Positions 15,201 to 23,212 of a DNA stretch of 64,000 nucleotides are shown here, piece after piece. The translations under genes were made by a program, and so were the position numbers. The number at the start of each line of letters is the position of its first letter. The stretch's first letter is position 1. The notes below the pieces were generated by a model, which ran no database searches, was not told where the DNA came from, and saw only the letters and a program-made list of their open reading frames with translations. Where the stretch lies: assembly GCF_000620785.1 (NCBI RefSeq), contig NZ_JIAI01000009.1, forward strand, positions 62,001 through 126,000, in the 5' to 3' direction. The DNA is from Actinospineispora acaciae DSM 45401. Its GTDB lineage: Bacteria; Actinomycetota; Actinomycetes; Mycobacteriales; Pseudonocardiaceae.

Positions 15201-16866
15201 GGCCCCGGTCCGGGATGGTGCCGCCCGAGGTGACCGCCAGCCGCTGCGCACCGGGCCGGCCGCGCAGCTCGTCGGTCACCCGGTCCCAGGTGATGCGGGC
15301 GCGCAGCTCGCCGAAGTCCTCGCTGGGGTAGCGGCCGGCCAGCATGTCGAGGGTGGCGTTCAGCGCGGAGTCGGGCAGGGCGGTGAACGGGGCGGCCCTG
15401 CGTACCAGGTCGGCGACCTGTTGGACGGTCCACGGCTCCATGGCCACCATGGCGACGACGTGCTGGGCCAGCACGTCCAGCGGGTTGCGGGGGTAGCGCA
15501 GCTTCTCGATGGCGCCCTCGGCCATCCGCTCGGCCACCACCGCGCAGGACACCAGGTCGCCCCGGTACTTGGGGAACACCACGCCCCGGGAGATCGCCCC
15601 GACCTGGTGGCCGGCCCGGCCCACCCGCTGCAGGCCGGACGCCACGCTGGGCGGCGCCTCCACCTGGACCACCAGGTCGACCGCGCCCATGTCGATGCCC
15701 AGCTCCAGGCTGGAGGTGGCCACCACGCAGGGCAGCTTGCCGGCCTTCAGCTCCTCTTCCACCGTCGTGCGCTGCTCGCGGGACATCGAGCCGTGGTGCG
15801 CCTTGGCCACCACGGCCGGGACGCCGGTGGTCAGCCCGGACTCGGCGATCAGCTCGGCGGGGTACTGGTCGCCGGGTTCGAGATCGGTCTTCTCCGCGAC
15901 CAGCTCGTTGAGCCGGGCGGTCAGGCGCTCGGCCAGCCTTCTGGAGTTGGCGAACACGATCGTCGAGCGGTGTGCGGTGATCAGCTCCAGCACCCGGCGT
16001 TCCACCGCCGGCCAGATCGAGGGGCGCTGGGCGTGGCCGGCCGCCGAGCCGATGACCTCCTCGTCGGAGCTGCCGGGATCGGGCGTGACGTCCAAAGCGC
16101 CCAGGTCGGGGACCGGGACCTCGACCTTCACCTCGATCGTCTTGGGGATCTTGGGGCGGATCACCTCGACCGGGCGGTTGCCGGCGAGGAACGCGCTGAC
16201 CTCGTCGACCGGGCGGACCGTCGCGGACAGGCCGATGCGCTGGGCGGGGCCGTCGGCGAGGATGTCGTCCAGGCGTTCCAGGGACAGGGCCAGGTGGGCG
16301 CCGCGCTTGGTGCCGGCCACGGCGTGCACCTCGTCCACGATGACCGTCCGGACGCCGCGCAGCGAGTCCCGCGCGGACGAGGTGAGCAGCAGGAACAGCG
16401 ACTCCGGGGTGGTGACCAGGACGTCGGGCGGGGTGCGGCCGAAGCGGCGGCGGTCCTCGGCGGGAGTGTCGCCGGTGCGCATGCCGATGGTGATGTCCGG
16501 TTCTGGCCGGCCGAGGCGGTGCGCGGCCTGGCGGATGCCGGCCAGCGGGGAGCGGAGGTTGCGCTCCACGTCGACGGCGAGGGCCTTGAGCGGGGACACG
16601 TAGAGCACCCGGCAGCGGCGCTTCGGGTCCTCGGGGGGCGGCTCGGTGGCCAGCCGGTCCAGCGCCCAGAGGAACGCCGCGAGCGTCTTGCCGGAGCCGG
16701 TGGGCGCCACGACCAGCGCGTGCTTACCCGCGCGCGCGGCGGCCCACGCCCCGGCCTGTGCGGCGGTGGGCGCGGCGAAGGCGCCGGTGAACCAGCTCCT
16801 CGTGGCGGGGGAGAAGCCGGTGAGCGCGCTGTTCTCGTCCACGCCTTCCATCATGGCGCGGCCCAC
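12247..16866 (-). CDS. lhr: Lhr-family ATP-dependent helicase
   Basis: A 1539-residue superfamily 2 helicase. The RecA1 domain has Walker A (APTGSGKTLAAFLW, about 52-65), YVSPLKAL, TTPESLFLLL and DEVH; the RecA2 domain has TIVFANSRRLAERL, TSSLELGIDMGAVDLV and QRVGRAGHQVG. The winged helix, Lhr-core and long C-terminal region follow, so this is the full-length actinobacterial type (M. tuberculosis Lhr is of similar size). Lhr unwinds 3'-tailed duplexes including RNA:DNA hybrids in repair. ATG codons at 16866, 16854 and 16851 are all possible starts. Lhr and nei2 are repair genes but are not close neighbours here. Confidence 0.93.
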   Translation of the reverse strand: MGRAMMEGVDENSALTGFSPATRSWFTGAFAAPTAAQAGAWAAARAGKHALVVAPTGSGKTLAAFLWALDRLATEPPPEDPKRRCRVLYVSPLKALAVDVERNLRSPLAGIRQAAHRLGRPEPDITIGMRTGDTPAEDRRRFGRTPPDVLVTTPESLFLLLTSSARDSLRGVRTVIVDEVHAVAGTKRGAHLALSLERLDDILADGPAQRIGLSATVRPVDEVSAFLAGNRPVEVIRPKIPKTIEVKVEVPVPDLGALDVTPDPGSSDEEVIGSAAGHAQRPSIWPAVERRVLELITAHRSTIVFANSRRLAERLTARLNELVAEKTDLEPGDQYPAELIAESGLTTGVPAVVAKAHHGSMSREQRTTVEEELKAGKLPCVVATSSLELGIDMGAVDLVVQVEAPPSVASGLQRVGRAGHQVGAISRGVVFPKYRGDLVSCAVVAERMAEGAIEKLRYPRNPLDVLAQHVVAMVAMEPWTVQQVADLVRRAAPFTALPDSALNATLDMLAGRYPSEDFGELRARITWDRVTDELRGRPGAQRLAVTSGGTIPDRGLFTVMTPGGADGRGSRVGELDEEMVYESRVGDTFLLGTSSWRVEDITHDRVIVTPAPGQPARMPFWKGDAVGRPLELGRAIGAFVRELSALDADAARQRITAAGLDEWAADNLLGYLDEQRDATRHVPSDRTVVVERFRDELGDWRLVVHSPFGAQVNGPWALAIAARLRERRGVEVSAASADDGIVLRLPDALDEAGAEVQPTAEDVLLDPDEVERIVVDELGNSALFAARFRECAARSLLLPRRDPRRRTPLWQQRQRSAQLLTVASRYEQFPVSLEAMRECVQDVYDLPGLRELMSDVAGRRVKVVEVTTPSPSPFARSLLFGYVGMFLYELDAPLAERRAAALSLDSTLLAELLGSEAMRELLDPEVLAEVESELQRLAPGRHARTAEQAADLLRFLGDLTTDEAAQRGVQEEWLAELEAARRLIRVRIAGEQRWLAIEDAGKVRDALGAALPVGVPEVFTEPVADPLGELLVRYARTHGPFDAADTAARFGLGVAVVRGVLDRLVGSGRLVKGELRPVREQHTGGVEYCDGEVLRRLRRASLARLRAEVEPVEPAALGRFLPAWHGIGARIRRAPGPDDVLSVVEQLAGAPIPASALESLVLPARLPGYNPALLDELTAAGEVTWTGCGTLPGSDGWLALAPADVADLLLPDADPEPPATPLHAAILATLDGGGALFFRQLGAAVTEAGQPNPDDSALIAALWDLTWAGLLTNDTLGPVRALTTGKGAAHKPRRSAPRGRYARLRAGRPAMPSRTGPPTVAGRWSLAAPREPDTTRRAHARAEAFLERHGVLTRGALATERVDGGFAATYRVLRAMEESGRCRRGYVVEGLGAAQFAVPGAIDRLRALARDDHPTGPPTSVVLAAADPAQPWGAALPWPATVGDSKHRPARKAGALAVLVDGSPALYVERGGRSLLSFTEDDAALRPAAQALATAVREGWLGTLAVERADGIGSLASHLTEVLTEAGFRATPKGLRLRA

Positions 16867-16886
16867 CGACAGTTCTGGTGGCCTGG

Positions 16887-17165
16887 CTAGCCTTGGCCGA
16901 CGGCGAAGCCCTCCTCGACGTCCCGGCTGCGGTACGAGCGGAACGCGATGTGGGTGTCGGTCTCCAGGACGCCGGGCACCTTGCTCAGGCCGCCCGCGAT
17001 GACGTCGGCGAGCTGCTCGTGCTCGCGGACCTTGACCACGGCGATCAGGTCCACGTCGCCGGCGCAGGAGTACACGGCGTCCACCCCGTCCAGGTCGGCG
17101 ATCGCCTGCGCGGCCTCGGGAATGTGGTCCGCGACGGTGTGGACCATGACGAACGCGGTGATCAC
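16887..17165 (-). CDS. Stand-alone Lrp/AsnC ligand-binding (RAM) domain protein
   Basis: The 92 residues cover only the RAM/ACT-like effector domain of Lrp/AsnC regulators (AFVMVHTVADHIPEAAQAI, then VYSCAGDVDLIAVVKV). The DNA-binding HTH is missing. Such single-domain proteins form decamers or dodecamers and bind amino acids, and may modulate full-length Lrp proteins. GAAGGAG precedes the GTG start. It lies between lhr and the DEDD exonuclease gene on the same strand with short gaps (20 and 17 nt), so it is likely co-transcribed with them. Confidence 0.87.
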   Translation of the reverse strand: MITAFVMVHTVADHIPEAAQAIADLDGVDAVYSCAGDVDLIAVVKVREHEQLADVIAGGLSKVPGVLETDTHIAFRSYRSRDVEEGFAVGQG

Positions 17166-17182
17166 GGTAGCTCCTTCGCTGA

Positions 17183-18895
17183 CTAGTGGGCCCCGATCTT
17201 AGACGCGGGCGCCGCGCGGGCCTTGGCCAGCCAGCCGCCCCAGCGGCCGGCGCCGAACGCGGGCTCCGCCCAGCCGCCGCTGGCGCGCACCAGCCGGGTG
17301 CCCGGGCGCTCCAGCCAGCGCAGCAGCACGCCGATCTCCTCGGCCGGCGCGCCGCGCAGCGGACCCGGGCCGGGGCGGACGGTCTCCGCGCCCGCCCGCA
17401 GCGCCTCCACCACCGGCATCGGCGCCACCCCGCGCCTGGCCACCCCGGCCGAGGCCAGCCGTCCGTGCCGCACCACCGCGAACTCCCAGCCGCCCGAGCC
17501 GTCCGGGCGGGCCGCCACCAGCTCGGGCAGCGCGGCCAGCGCCGCCAGCCGCTGGCCCGTCCGCAGCGCGGCGATCAGCCCGGCCAGCCGGTCGCGGCGG
17601 GTGGCCGCCGACTCGTAGCGCCCGGCCGCGCCCAGCCGGTCCACCTCGGCGGCCAGCGACCGCAGCGGCTGGTCGGCGTGCCCGGCGAGCAGGTCGAGCA
17701 CGGCGTGGACCGAGGGCGCGTACTCCGCCACGCTCTGCCGGCCGGCGCACGGGGCGCCGCAGCGGCCCAGCTCGGCGAGCACGCACGGGGTGGCCTTCGG
17801 GTCGCGCGCCGGGATCCGCTGCGTGCAGCGCCGTACCGGCACCGCGTCCTGCACCGACTCCATCGCGGACACCGCGTCCTGCCGGGACCGGAACGGGCCG
17901 AACGCGCCGTCCCGCGCGGTCCGGACCACCGACAGCCGGGGGAACGGCTCGTCGGTCAGGGTCAGCCACCAGGCCAGGTACGGGGTGCGCGAGCGGCGGT
18001 TGAACCGGGGGCGGTGCGCGCCGAGCAGCCGCAGCTCGCGGACCTGCGCTTCCAGGGCGTGCGCGCACTCCACCACGTCGACCCGCTGGGCCAGGGCGAC
18101 CATGTCCCGCACCCGGCGCCTGCGCTCGGCGGCCGTGAAGTAGGAACGGACACGTTTGCGCAGGTCGCCGCTGGTTCCGACGTAGAGCACCTCGTCGCGG
18201 GCGCCTCGGAACAGGTAGACGCCCGGAGTGTTCGGCAGCCGCTCGGCCAGGCCGCGCTTGCGCCGCTGCGCGTCGGTGGGGCGGGTGCCGGCGGCGCTGG
18301 CGGCCAGCGCGAGCAGCTCCTCCAGGCTCTGCACGCCCAGGTTCCCGACCCGTTCCAGGAGCCTGTGCAGCACCTCCACGGTGGCGCGCGCGTCGTCCAG
18401 TGCGCGGTGCGTGGGACGTACCGAGGTGCCGAACAGCTCGGCCAGCGCGCCCAGCCGCACCGACGGCGCCTCGTCTCGGCTCAGGACCGCTCTTGCTAGC
18501 CGCGCGGTGCACAGCACGGCCGGGCGCGGCCAGGCCAGGCCCTGGTCGCGGCAGGCGGCGCGCAGGAACCCGGTGTCGAACGGCGCGTTGTGCGCGACCA
18601 GCACGGCGCCGGCGCAGAACTCCAGCACGCTGGGCAGCACGGTGGCGATCCGGGGCGCGCTGGTGACCATGGCCTGGGTGATGCCGGTCAGCGCCACCAC
18701 GGCCGGCGCGATCGGTCCGCCCGGATCGACCAGCGTGGCCAGCTCGCCCAGCCGTTCGCCGCCGCGCACCTTCACCGCGCCGACCTCGGTGATCGCGTCG
18801 GCGCCCGCGCTGCCACCGGTGGTCTCCAGGTCGAGCACCACGAAGGTCACCTCGCGCAGCGGCGTTCCGAGCTCGTCGAATGACAACTGTGGCAT
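17183..18895 (-). CDS. DEDDh 3'-5' exonuclease fused to GIY-YIG/UvrC-like region
   Basis: Residues about 15-180 form a DnaQ-like DEDDh exonuclease (VVLDLETTGG; HNAPFD; THRALDDARAT). Residues about 215-295 form a UvrC-type GIY-YIG domain (PGVYLFRGARDEVLYVGTSGDLRKRVRSYF). The C-terminal half has UvrC-like features including CGAPCAGRQS. It corresponds to Rv2191. It probably trims or incises DNA in repair, but the exact substrate is not established. A TACCGT -10 lies 7 nt before the ATG, so a leaderless mRNA is likely. It is divergent from a NYN-domain gene. Confidence 0.9.
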   Translation of the reverse strand: MPQLSFDELGTPLREVTFVVLDLETTGGSAGADAITEVGAVKVRGGERLGELATLVDPGGPIAPAVVALTGITQAMVTSAPRIATVLPSVLEFCAGAVLVAHNAPFDTGFLRAACRDQGLAWPRPAVLCTARLARAVLSRDEAPSVRLGALAELFGTSVRPTHRALDDARATVEVLHRLLERVGNLGVQSLEELLALAASAAGTRPTDAQRRKRGLAERLPNTPGVYLFRGARDEVLYVGTSGDLRKRVRSYFTAAERRRRVRDMVALAQRVDVVECAHALEAQVRELRLLGAHRPRFNRRSRTPYLAWWLTLTDEPFPRLSVVRTARDGAFGPFRSRQDAVSAMESVQDAVPVRRCTQRIPARDPKATPCVLAELGRCGAPCAGRQSVAEYAPSVHAVLDLLAGHADQPLRSLAAEVDRLGAAGRYESAATRRDRLAGLIAALRTGQRLAALAALPELVAARPDGSGGWEFAVVRHGRLASAGVARRGVAPMPVVEALRAGAETVRPGPGPLRGAPAEEIGVLLRWLERPGTRLVRASGGWAEPAFGAGRWGGWLAKARAAPASKIGAH

Positions 18896-18976
18896 TTTGG
18901 GGACGGTAGGGCCCGGGACCGACGATTTCGGATGACAGGGCCGGCCCGCCGGCGACTTGACTACTAGCCTGTATTA
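18896..18976. promoter_or_regulatory. Divergent leaderless-type promoters
   Basis: A minus-strand -10 TACCGT (18903-18908) lies 7 nt before the exonuclease ATG, and a plus-strand -10 TAGCCT (18965-18970) lies 6 nt before the NYN gene ATG. No clear -35 is seen for either. Confidence 0.5.
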
Positions 18977-20269
18977 ATGGGTGACCAGGGCTGGGCCGCG
19001 CTACCGGAGCCGGTGCGCGTACGGCTCGCCGAGATCGCGTCGGTCGCGGTCGGCGAGCTGCCGCCCTCGGACGTGCCCTCCGCGCTGCGCCGGCTGGCGC
19101 GGTTCACCCCCGGCAAGCGGGCACGGTTGGGCGCTCGGGCGCTGCTCGGCGAGCTGCGCGAGTCGTCGGCGTTCCGGTCCGCGGTGGTCGCCTGGTGGAC
19201 CGAGCACCGCGCCGGCGACGAACCCGGGACGGACCGGGTCACGGCGGCCGCCGTCGCGGTGCTGACCGGCGCCGAGGACGCCACCGAGCTGGTCGCCTCG
19301 GTGGCCGAACGGGTGGACGTGGGGGCGCTGCGCGCCGAACGGGACGCCGCGCTGGCCAGGGTCGACAAGCTCACCGCCGAGCTGGAGCGGCTGCGAGCCG
19401 AGCTGGCCGAGGCGCGTTCCGGCGCCCGCCAGGTGGTGCCGGAGATGGAGCGGGAGCTGGAGAAGCTGCGGCGCCGGATCCGCGAGCAGGGCATGCGGGT
19501 GCGCGCCGCGGAGGACCGCACCCGGGCCGCCGAGAGCGAGCTGGCCGAGCTGCGCCGGACCAGCGCCGAGGAGCTGGCGGTGGCGGTGTCGGAGCGGGAC
19601 AGGGCGCGGGAGCGGGCCAACGCCGAGCGGGCGCGCGCGGCGCGGGCCGGTGAGCAGGCCAGCGGCGCGCGGGCGGCCGCCAGGGAGGCGCGCAAGGCCG
19701 ACGAGGCACGGCTGGAGCTGCTGCTGGACACGCTCGCCGGGGCGGTGGCCGGCATCCGGGGGGAGCTGGCGCTGGGTGGCGGCGGCCGTGGCGGTCCGCG
19801 CCCGGCCGACCTGGTGCGCGGCGCCCGGCCGCTGCGGCCCGAGGCGGCCAGGGTGAGCGACCCGTCCGGGCTGGACCGGCTGCTCGCGCTGCCGTCCGTA
19901 CACCTGATCGTGGACGGCTACAACGTGAGCAAGACCGGCTACCCCGAGCTGACCCTGTTCGACCAGCGGACCCGGCTGGTCGGCGCGCTGGGAGCGCTGG
20001 CCGCGCGGACCGGCGCCGAGATCACCGTGGTGTTCGACGGGGCGGCGGTGGCGGGCGGGCCGAGCCGGCAGCCCCGTGGCGTGCGGGTGCTGTTCAGCGA
20101 CCCCGGGGTGACGGCCGACGACGTGATCCGGGAGCTGGTCGGGTCCGAGCCGTTCGGGCGGCCGGTCCTGGTGGTCAGCTCGGACCGGGCGGTGGCGGAG
20201 TCGGTGCACCGGGGCGGGGCGCACCCGCTGGCGTCCTCGGTGCTGTTGGACCTGTTGTCCCGGGGCTGA
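18977..20269 (+). CDS. NYN (YacP-like) ribonuclease domain protein with coiled coil
   Basis: The 430-residue protein has three parts. Residues about 1-105 are a helical domain (PSDVPSALRRLARFTPGKRARLG). Residues about 110-245 are a long charged coiled coil. Residues about 300-430 are a NYN/PIN-like nuclease domain with acidic residues in HLIVDGYNVSKTGYPE, VVFDGAAV and SSDRAVAESV. NYN domains cleave RNA in a metal-dependent way; in Bacillus the relative Rae1/YacP acts at ribosomes. No membrane segment is seen. TAGCCT 6 nt before the ATG suggests a leaderless transcript. Confidence 0.85.
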   Translation: MGDQGWAALPEPVRVRLAEIASVAVGELPPSDVPSALRRLARFTPGKRARLGARALLGELRESSAFRSAVVAWWTEHRAGDEPGTDRVTAAAVAVLTGAEDATELVASVAERVDVGALRAERDAALARVDKLTAELERLRAELAEARSGARQVVPEMERELEKLRRRIREQGMRVRAAEDRTRAAESELAELRRTSAEELAVAVSERDRARERANAERARAARAGEQASGARAAAREARKADEARLELLLDTLAGAVAGIRGELALGGGGRGGPRPADLVRGARPLRPEAARVSDPSGLDRLLALPSVHLIVDGYNVSKTGYPELTLFDQRTRLVGALGALAARTGAEITVVFDGAAVAGGPSRQPRGVRVLFSDPGVTADDVIRELVGSEPFGRPVLVVSSDRAVAESVHRGGAHPLASSVLLDLLSRG

Positions 20270-20352
20270 GCCCGTTCCCGCCCGAAGATTGTCGGGGGGT
20301 CGCCCTACCGTCCGTCGTGTCGCTACCGAACCGACAGACGGGAGACCACGAA

Positions 20353-20619
20353 ATGATCATCGACTGCGACGGATGCGCGGTGCGAGGGGACGCCTGCGAG
20401 GACTGCGTGGTGGGGGTGTTCCTCGGCATGCCGGGTGCCGCCGACGAACCGAACCTGCCGTCCGGCGCTCGAACACTGCAGCTCGACGCACCGGAGTGCC
20501 GCGCGCTCAGCGTGCTCGCGGACCAGGGGTTGGTTCCGAGGTTGCGACTGGTGGCCACCGACCTGCGGCGAGCATCACCCACGTCGCCTACGAACGACGA
20601 TTTGAGCAACGCAGGGTAA
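20353..20619 (+). CDS. Small protein with two CxxC-type cysteine pairs
   Basis: I do not recognise a named family. The 88 residues start with IIDCDGCAVRGDACEDCVVG, giving two C-x2-C pairs separated by seven residues, which could hold zinc or an Fe-S cluster. The middle is hydrophobic with LDAPECRALSVLADQGLVPRLRL, and the tail is polar. I chose the ATG at 20353 because GGGAG lies about 8 nt upstream. It precedes the NlpC/P60 gene on the same strand. An inverted GTAAC/GTTAC pair overlaps its stop codon. Confidence 0.7.
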   Translation: MIIDCDGCAVRGDACEDCVVGVFLGMPGAADEPNLPSGARTLQLDAPECRALSVLADQGLVPRLRLVATDLRRASPTSPTNDDLSNAG

Positions 20620-20897
20620 CCAGATGCTGTTACAAAACGACGATCGGACACCTCCAGTGACGATTGAGTTTTCGTTGTGACCGCGCCACGCCGGAGGGGG
20701 GTGCTTCTGGACCTTGCCGCCCCACCTCCGTAATCTCCCCGAGACCTTGCGGGGCGTCTGCCTTTCGCTCCCCGATTGGCGCCGTGAGGTCGCCGCCATA
20801 CGGCGGCCGCGCGAGTCGAGTCGGGTGCGTCCAGTCCGGCTCCGCACCCTGGCTGCGCGCGCCGCCCTGGACGGTCTCAGGGAAGGAGATTGGTGTC
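20616..20897 (+). promoter_or_regulatory. Structured leader before the NlpC/P60 gene
   Basis: Nearly 280 nt without a gene. GTAAC (20616-20620) and GTTAC (20629-20633) form an inverted pair 8 nt apart, a possible operator. Further on, CGGAGG (20692-20697) pairs with CCTCCG (20725-20730), and further GC-rich hairpins follow up to an AAGGAG 9 nt before the GTG. Wall-hydrolase genes often have long regulated leaders; I could not match a known riboswitch. Confidence 0.4.
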
Positions 20898-21950
20898 GTG
20901 GCGTCCAGAGGACACCTGCGTTCGTTCGTAGGCGCACTCTCCGCGACCGTGATGGCACTGATCCTCGGCGTCGTACTGGTGGGCCCCGCATACGCCGACC
21001 CGCCGCCGCCTCCCGGCGCTCCGAAGCCCTCGGACGCCGCCGCCCAGCTCGCGTCCGCGCAGCACGAGGCGGAAGCGCTCACCGAGCAGTGGCACGCCGC
21101 CAAGGACCAGCTGGATGCGCGCAACGAGCAGGCGCAGCGGGCACAGGCCGCCGTCGAGCCGTCGCGCCAGGCCGCCGAGCGCGCGCAGGCCGCCGAGGAG
21201 AAGTTCCGCGTCCAGGTCGTCGACAAGGTCACCAGCGAGGCCATGGAGAGCGGCCGGCTGGACGAGCTCAACGCGCTGGTGCTCAGCGACTCGCCGAGCG
21301 ACTTCCTGGACCAGATGACGACGCTCGAGTCGTTCACGTCCGACCAGAAGGCGATGTTGGACCAGGCGCAGGCCCTGGTGGCCGCCGCGACCGAGGCCCG
21401 GACCGAGGCCGGCAACGCCGTCACCCGCGCCCAGGAGGCCGCCGCGCAGGCGCGCACGGCGCTGGACGAGATCGGCGTGCGCAAGCAGCAGGCCGACACC
21501 CGCATCGCACAGGCGCAGCAGCTGCTCGGCCGGCTCAGCCCCGCCGAGAAGGCCGCGCGGACCGCCGACGAGGGTTCGCCCCTCGGCGTCGTGCTGGGCA
21601 CCAGCAAGGGCGCGCTGGCCCTCAAGGCGGCCATGAGCCGGATGGGCGGCCCCTACGTCTGGGGCGGCACCGGGCCGAGAGGCTTCGACTGCTCCGGCCT
21701 GGTCTACTGGGCGTTCAAGCGGGTCGGGATCACCATGCCGAGATCGGCGGCCTCGCAGGCCAGCGTCGGCAAGCCGGTGCAGAAGAGCGACCTACAGCCC
21801 GGTGACCTGATCTTCTTCTACAGCCCGATCACGCACGTCGGCATCTACGCCGGCAACGGCAAGGTGCTCAACGCGGTCCAGACCGGCGACACGGTGCGGT
21901 ACTCGGACCTGTCCAGGATGAAGAGTTACGCCGGCGCCCGGCGACTCTAG
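20898..21950 (+). CDS. Secreted NlpC/P60 peptidoglycan endopeptidase (RipA-like)
   Basis: The 350-residue protein has a signal peptide (basic start, hydrophobic ALSATVMALILGVVLVG, AYA cleavage near residue 35), then a coiled-coil domain (about 50-220), and a C-terminal NlpC/P60 domain (about 235-350). Catalytic Cys is in RGFDCSGLVYWAF, His in SPITHVGIYAGNG; the third polar residue follows shortly after. It should cut D-Glu-mDAP bonds in stem peptides during growth or separation. The GTG at 20898 has AAGGAG 9 nt upstream; the frame is open upstream but lacks coding character. It matches Rv2190c by position. A good terminator follows. Confidence 0.9.
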   Translation: MASRGHLRSFVGALSATVMALILGVVLVGPAYADPPPPPGAPKPSDAAAQLASAQHEAEALTEQWHAAKDQLDARNEQAQRAQAAVEPSRQAAERAQAAEEKFRVQVVDKVTSEAMESGRLDELNALVLSDSPSDFLDQMTTLESFTSDQKAMLDQAQALVAAATEARTEAGNAVTRAQEAAAQARTALDEIGVRKQQADTRIAQAQQLLGRLSPAEKAARTADEGSPLGVVLGTSKGALALKAAMSRMGGPYVWGGTGPRGFDCSGLVYWAFKRVGITMPRSAASQASVGKPVQKSDLQPGDLIFFYSPITHVGIYAGNGKVLNAVQTGDTVRYSDLSRMKSYAGARRL

Positions 21951-21982
21951 CTGCCCTCGGATTTCTCCGCTCCCCAGCAGCG

Positions 21983-22024
21983 GGCGGCGGCCGGTGTTGT
22001 TCGAACCCGGCCGCCGCCTTTTCT
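21983..22024 (+). terminator. Rho-independent terminator after the NlpC/P60 gene
   Basis: GGCGGCGGCCGG (21983-21994) pairs with CCGGCCGCCGCC (22007-22018) around a 12-nt loop and is followed by TTTTCT. It ends 30 nt before pimB. Confidence 0.85.
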
Positions 22025-22054
22025 GTCTCCGGGCTGGGTTAGCCTGACCGGGCG

Positions 22055-23212
22055 ATGCCGACCCTGCTGGTGACCAACGACTTCCCGCCTCGGGTAGGAG
22101 GGATCCAGGGGTATCTGGCCGAGCTGGTGGCGCGGCTTCCGGCCGGCGAGGTCGTGGTCTATGCGCCGGCGTGGCCGGGGGCGGAGGAGTTCGACGCCGC
22201 GGCGCCGTTCCCGGTGCACCGGCATCCCGGTTCGCTGATGCTGCCGGTGCCCGCCGTCGCGCGCCGGGCGGCGGAGCTGGCCGGGTATTACGGGTGTGAC
22301 GCGGTGTGGTTCGGCGCGGCCGCCCCGCTGGCGTTGCTCGGGCGGGGGTTGCGGGCGGACCGGGTGGTGGCCAGCACGCACGGTCACGAGGTCGGGTGGT
22401 CGATGCTGCCGGGGGCTCGGCAGGCGCTGCGGCGGATCGGTGCGGACGCGGACGTGGTCACGGTGGTGTCGCGGTACACCAGGCGCCGGCTCGCCGCCGC
22501 GTTCGGGCCGATGGCCGCGCTCGAACACCTGCCGCCCGGGATCGACAGCGACCGCTTCCGCCCGGATCCGGGTGCGCGCGCCGAGCTGCGTGCTCGGTAT
22601 CGGCTGGGGGGACGGCCGGTGATCAGCTGCGTGTCTCGGCTGGTCGCTCGTAAGGGGCAGGATGCGTTGGTCGCCGCGCTGCCGTTGGTTCGGCGGGAGG
22701 TGCCGGGGGCGGCGTTGGTGCTGGTCGGGGACGGGCCGGATGCCGGGCGGTTGCGGCGGCTGGCGGCTTCGTACGGGGTGGGTGAGGACGTCGTGTTCAC
22801 CGGGGCGGTGCGGTGGGGCGAGTTGCCTGCGCACCATGCGGTTGGGGATGTGTTCGCGATGCCTTGTCGCACCCGGGGGCGGGGGCTGGATGTGGAGGGA
22901 CTTGGCATCGCGCTGTTGGAGGCGGCGGCGTGCGGGCTGCCGGTGGTGGCCGGCGGGTCTGGAGGGGCGCCGGAGACGGTTCGTCCCGGGGAGACCGGTG
23001 AGGTGGTCGACGGGCGGGATGTGGCCGGGGTGGCCGGGGTGCTGGCGGGGCTGTTGGGGGATGGGGATCGCGCGCGGGCGATGGGTGCGGCCGGGCGTGC
23101 GTGGATGCGCCGGGAGTGGGGGTGGGAGCGGTCCGCCGGGCGGCTCGCCGGGTTTTTGTCCGGGGGTGCGTGGCCGACCGTTCCGAGACAGACCGACCGT
23201 CGGTCTGTTTAG
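22055..23212 (+). CDS. pimB: GDP-mannose-dependent phosphatidylinositol-monomannoside mannosyltransferase (GT4)
   Basis: A GT-B fold glycosyltransferase of 385 residues. The N-terminal loop NDFPPRVGGIQGYL and the C-terminal donor site (SRLVARKGQD; the E-x7-E element in EGLGIALLEAAACG) are typical of PimB', which adds the second mannose to PIM1. It is a peripheral membrane protein. Its place between NlpC/P60 and fadD15 matches Rv2188c. TAGCCT (22040-22045) 9 nt before the ATG may be its -10. The 3' end contains a palindrome of the downstream repeat family, and the last residues (about RQTDRRSV) are encoded by it, so the C-terminus may have been replaced by a repeat insertion. Confidence 0.9.
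   Translation: MPTLLVTNDFPPRVGGIQGYLAELVARLPAGEVVVYAPAWPGAEEFDAAAPFPVHRHPGSLMLPVPAVARRAAELAGYYGCDAVWFGAAAPLALLGRGLRADRVVASTHGHEVGWSMLPGARQALRRIGADADVVTVVSRYTRRRLAAAFGPMAALEHLPPGIDSDRFRPDPGARAELRARYRLGGRPVISCVSRLVARKGQDALVAALPLVRREVPGAALVLVGDGPDAGRLRRLAASYGVGEDVVFTGAVRWGELPAHHAVGDVFAMPCRTRGRGLDVEGLGIALLEAAACGLPVVAGGSGGAPETVRPGETGEVVDGRDVAGVAGVLAGLLGDGDRARAMGAAGRAWMRREWGWERSAGRLAGFLSGGAWPTVPRQTDRRSV

Noticed and set aside
20620..20897. Cyclic di-AMP (ydaO) riboswitch before the NlpC/P60 gene
   Set aside because: Wall hydrolase genes often carry it, but I could not find its conserved core motifs; only generic GC-rich stems are visible.
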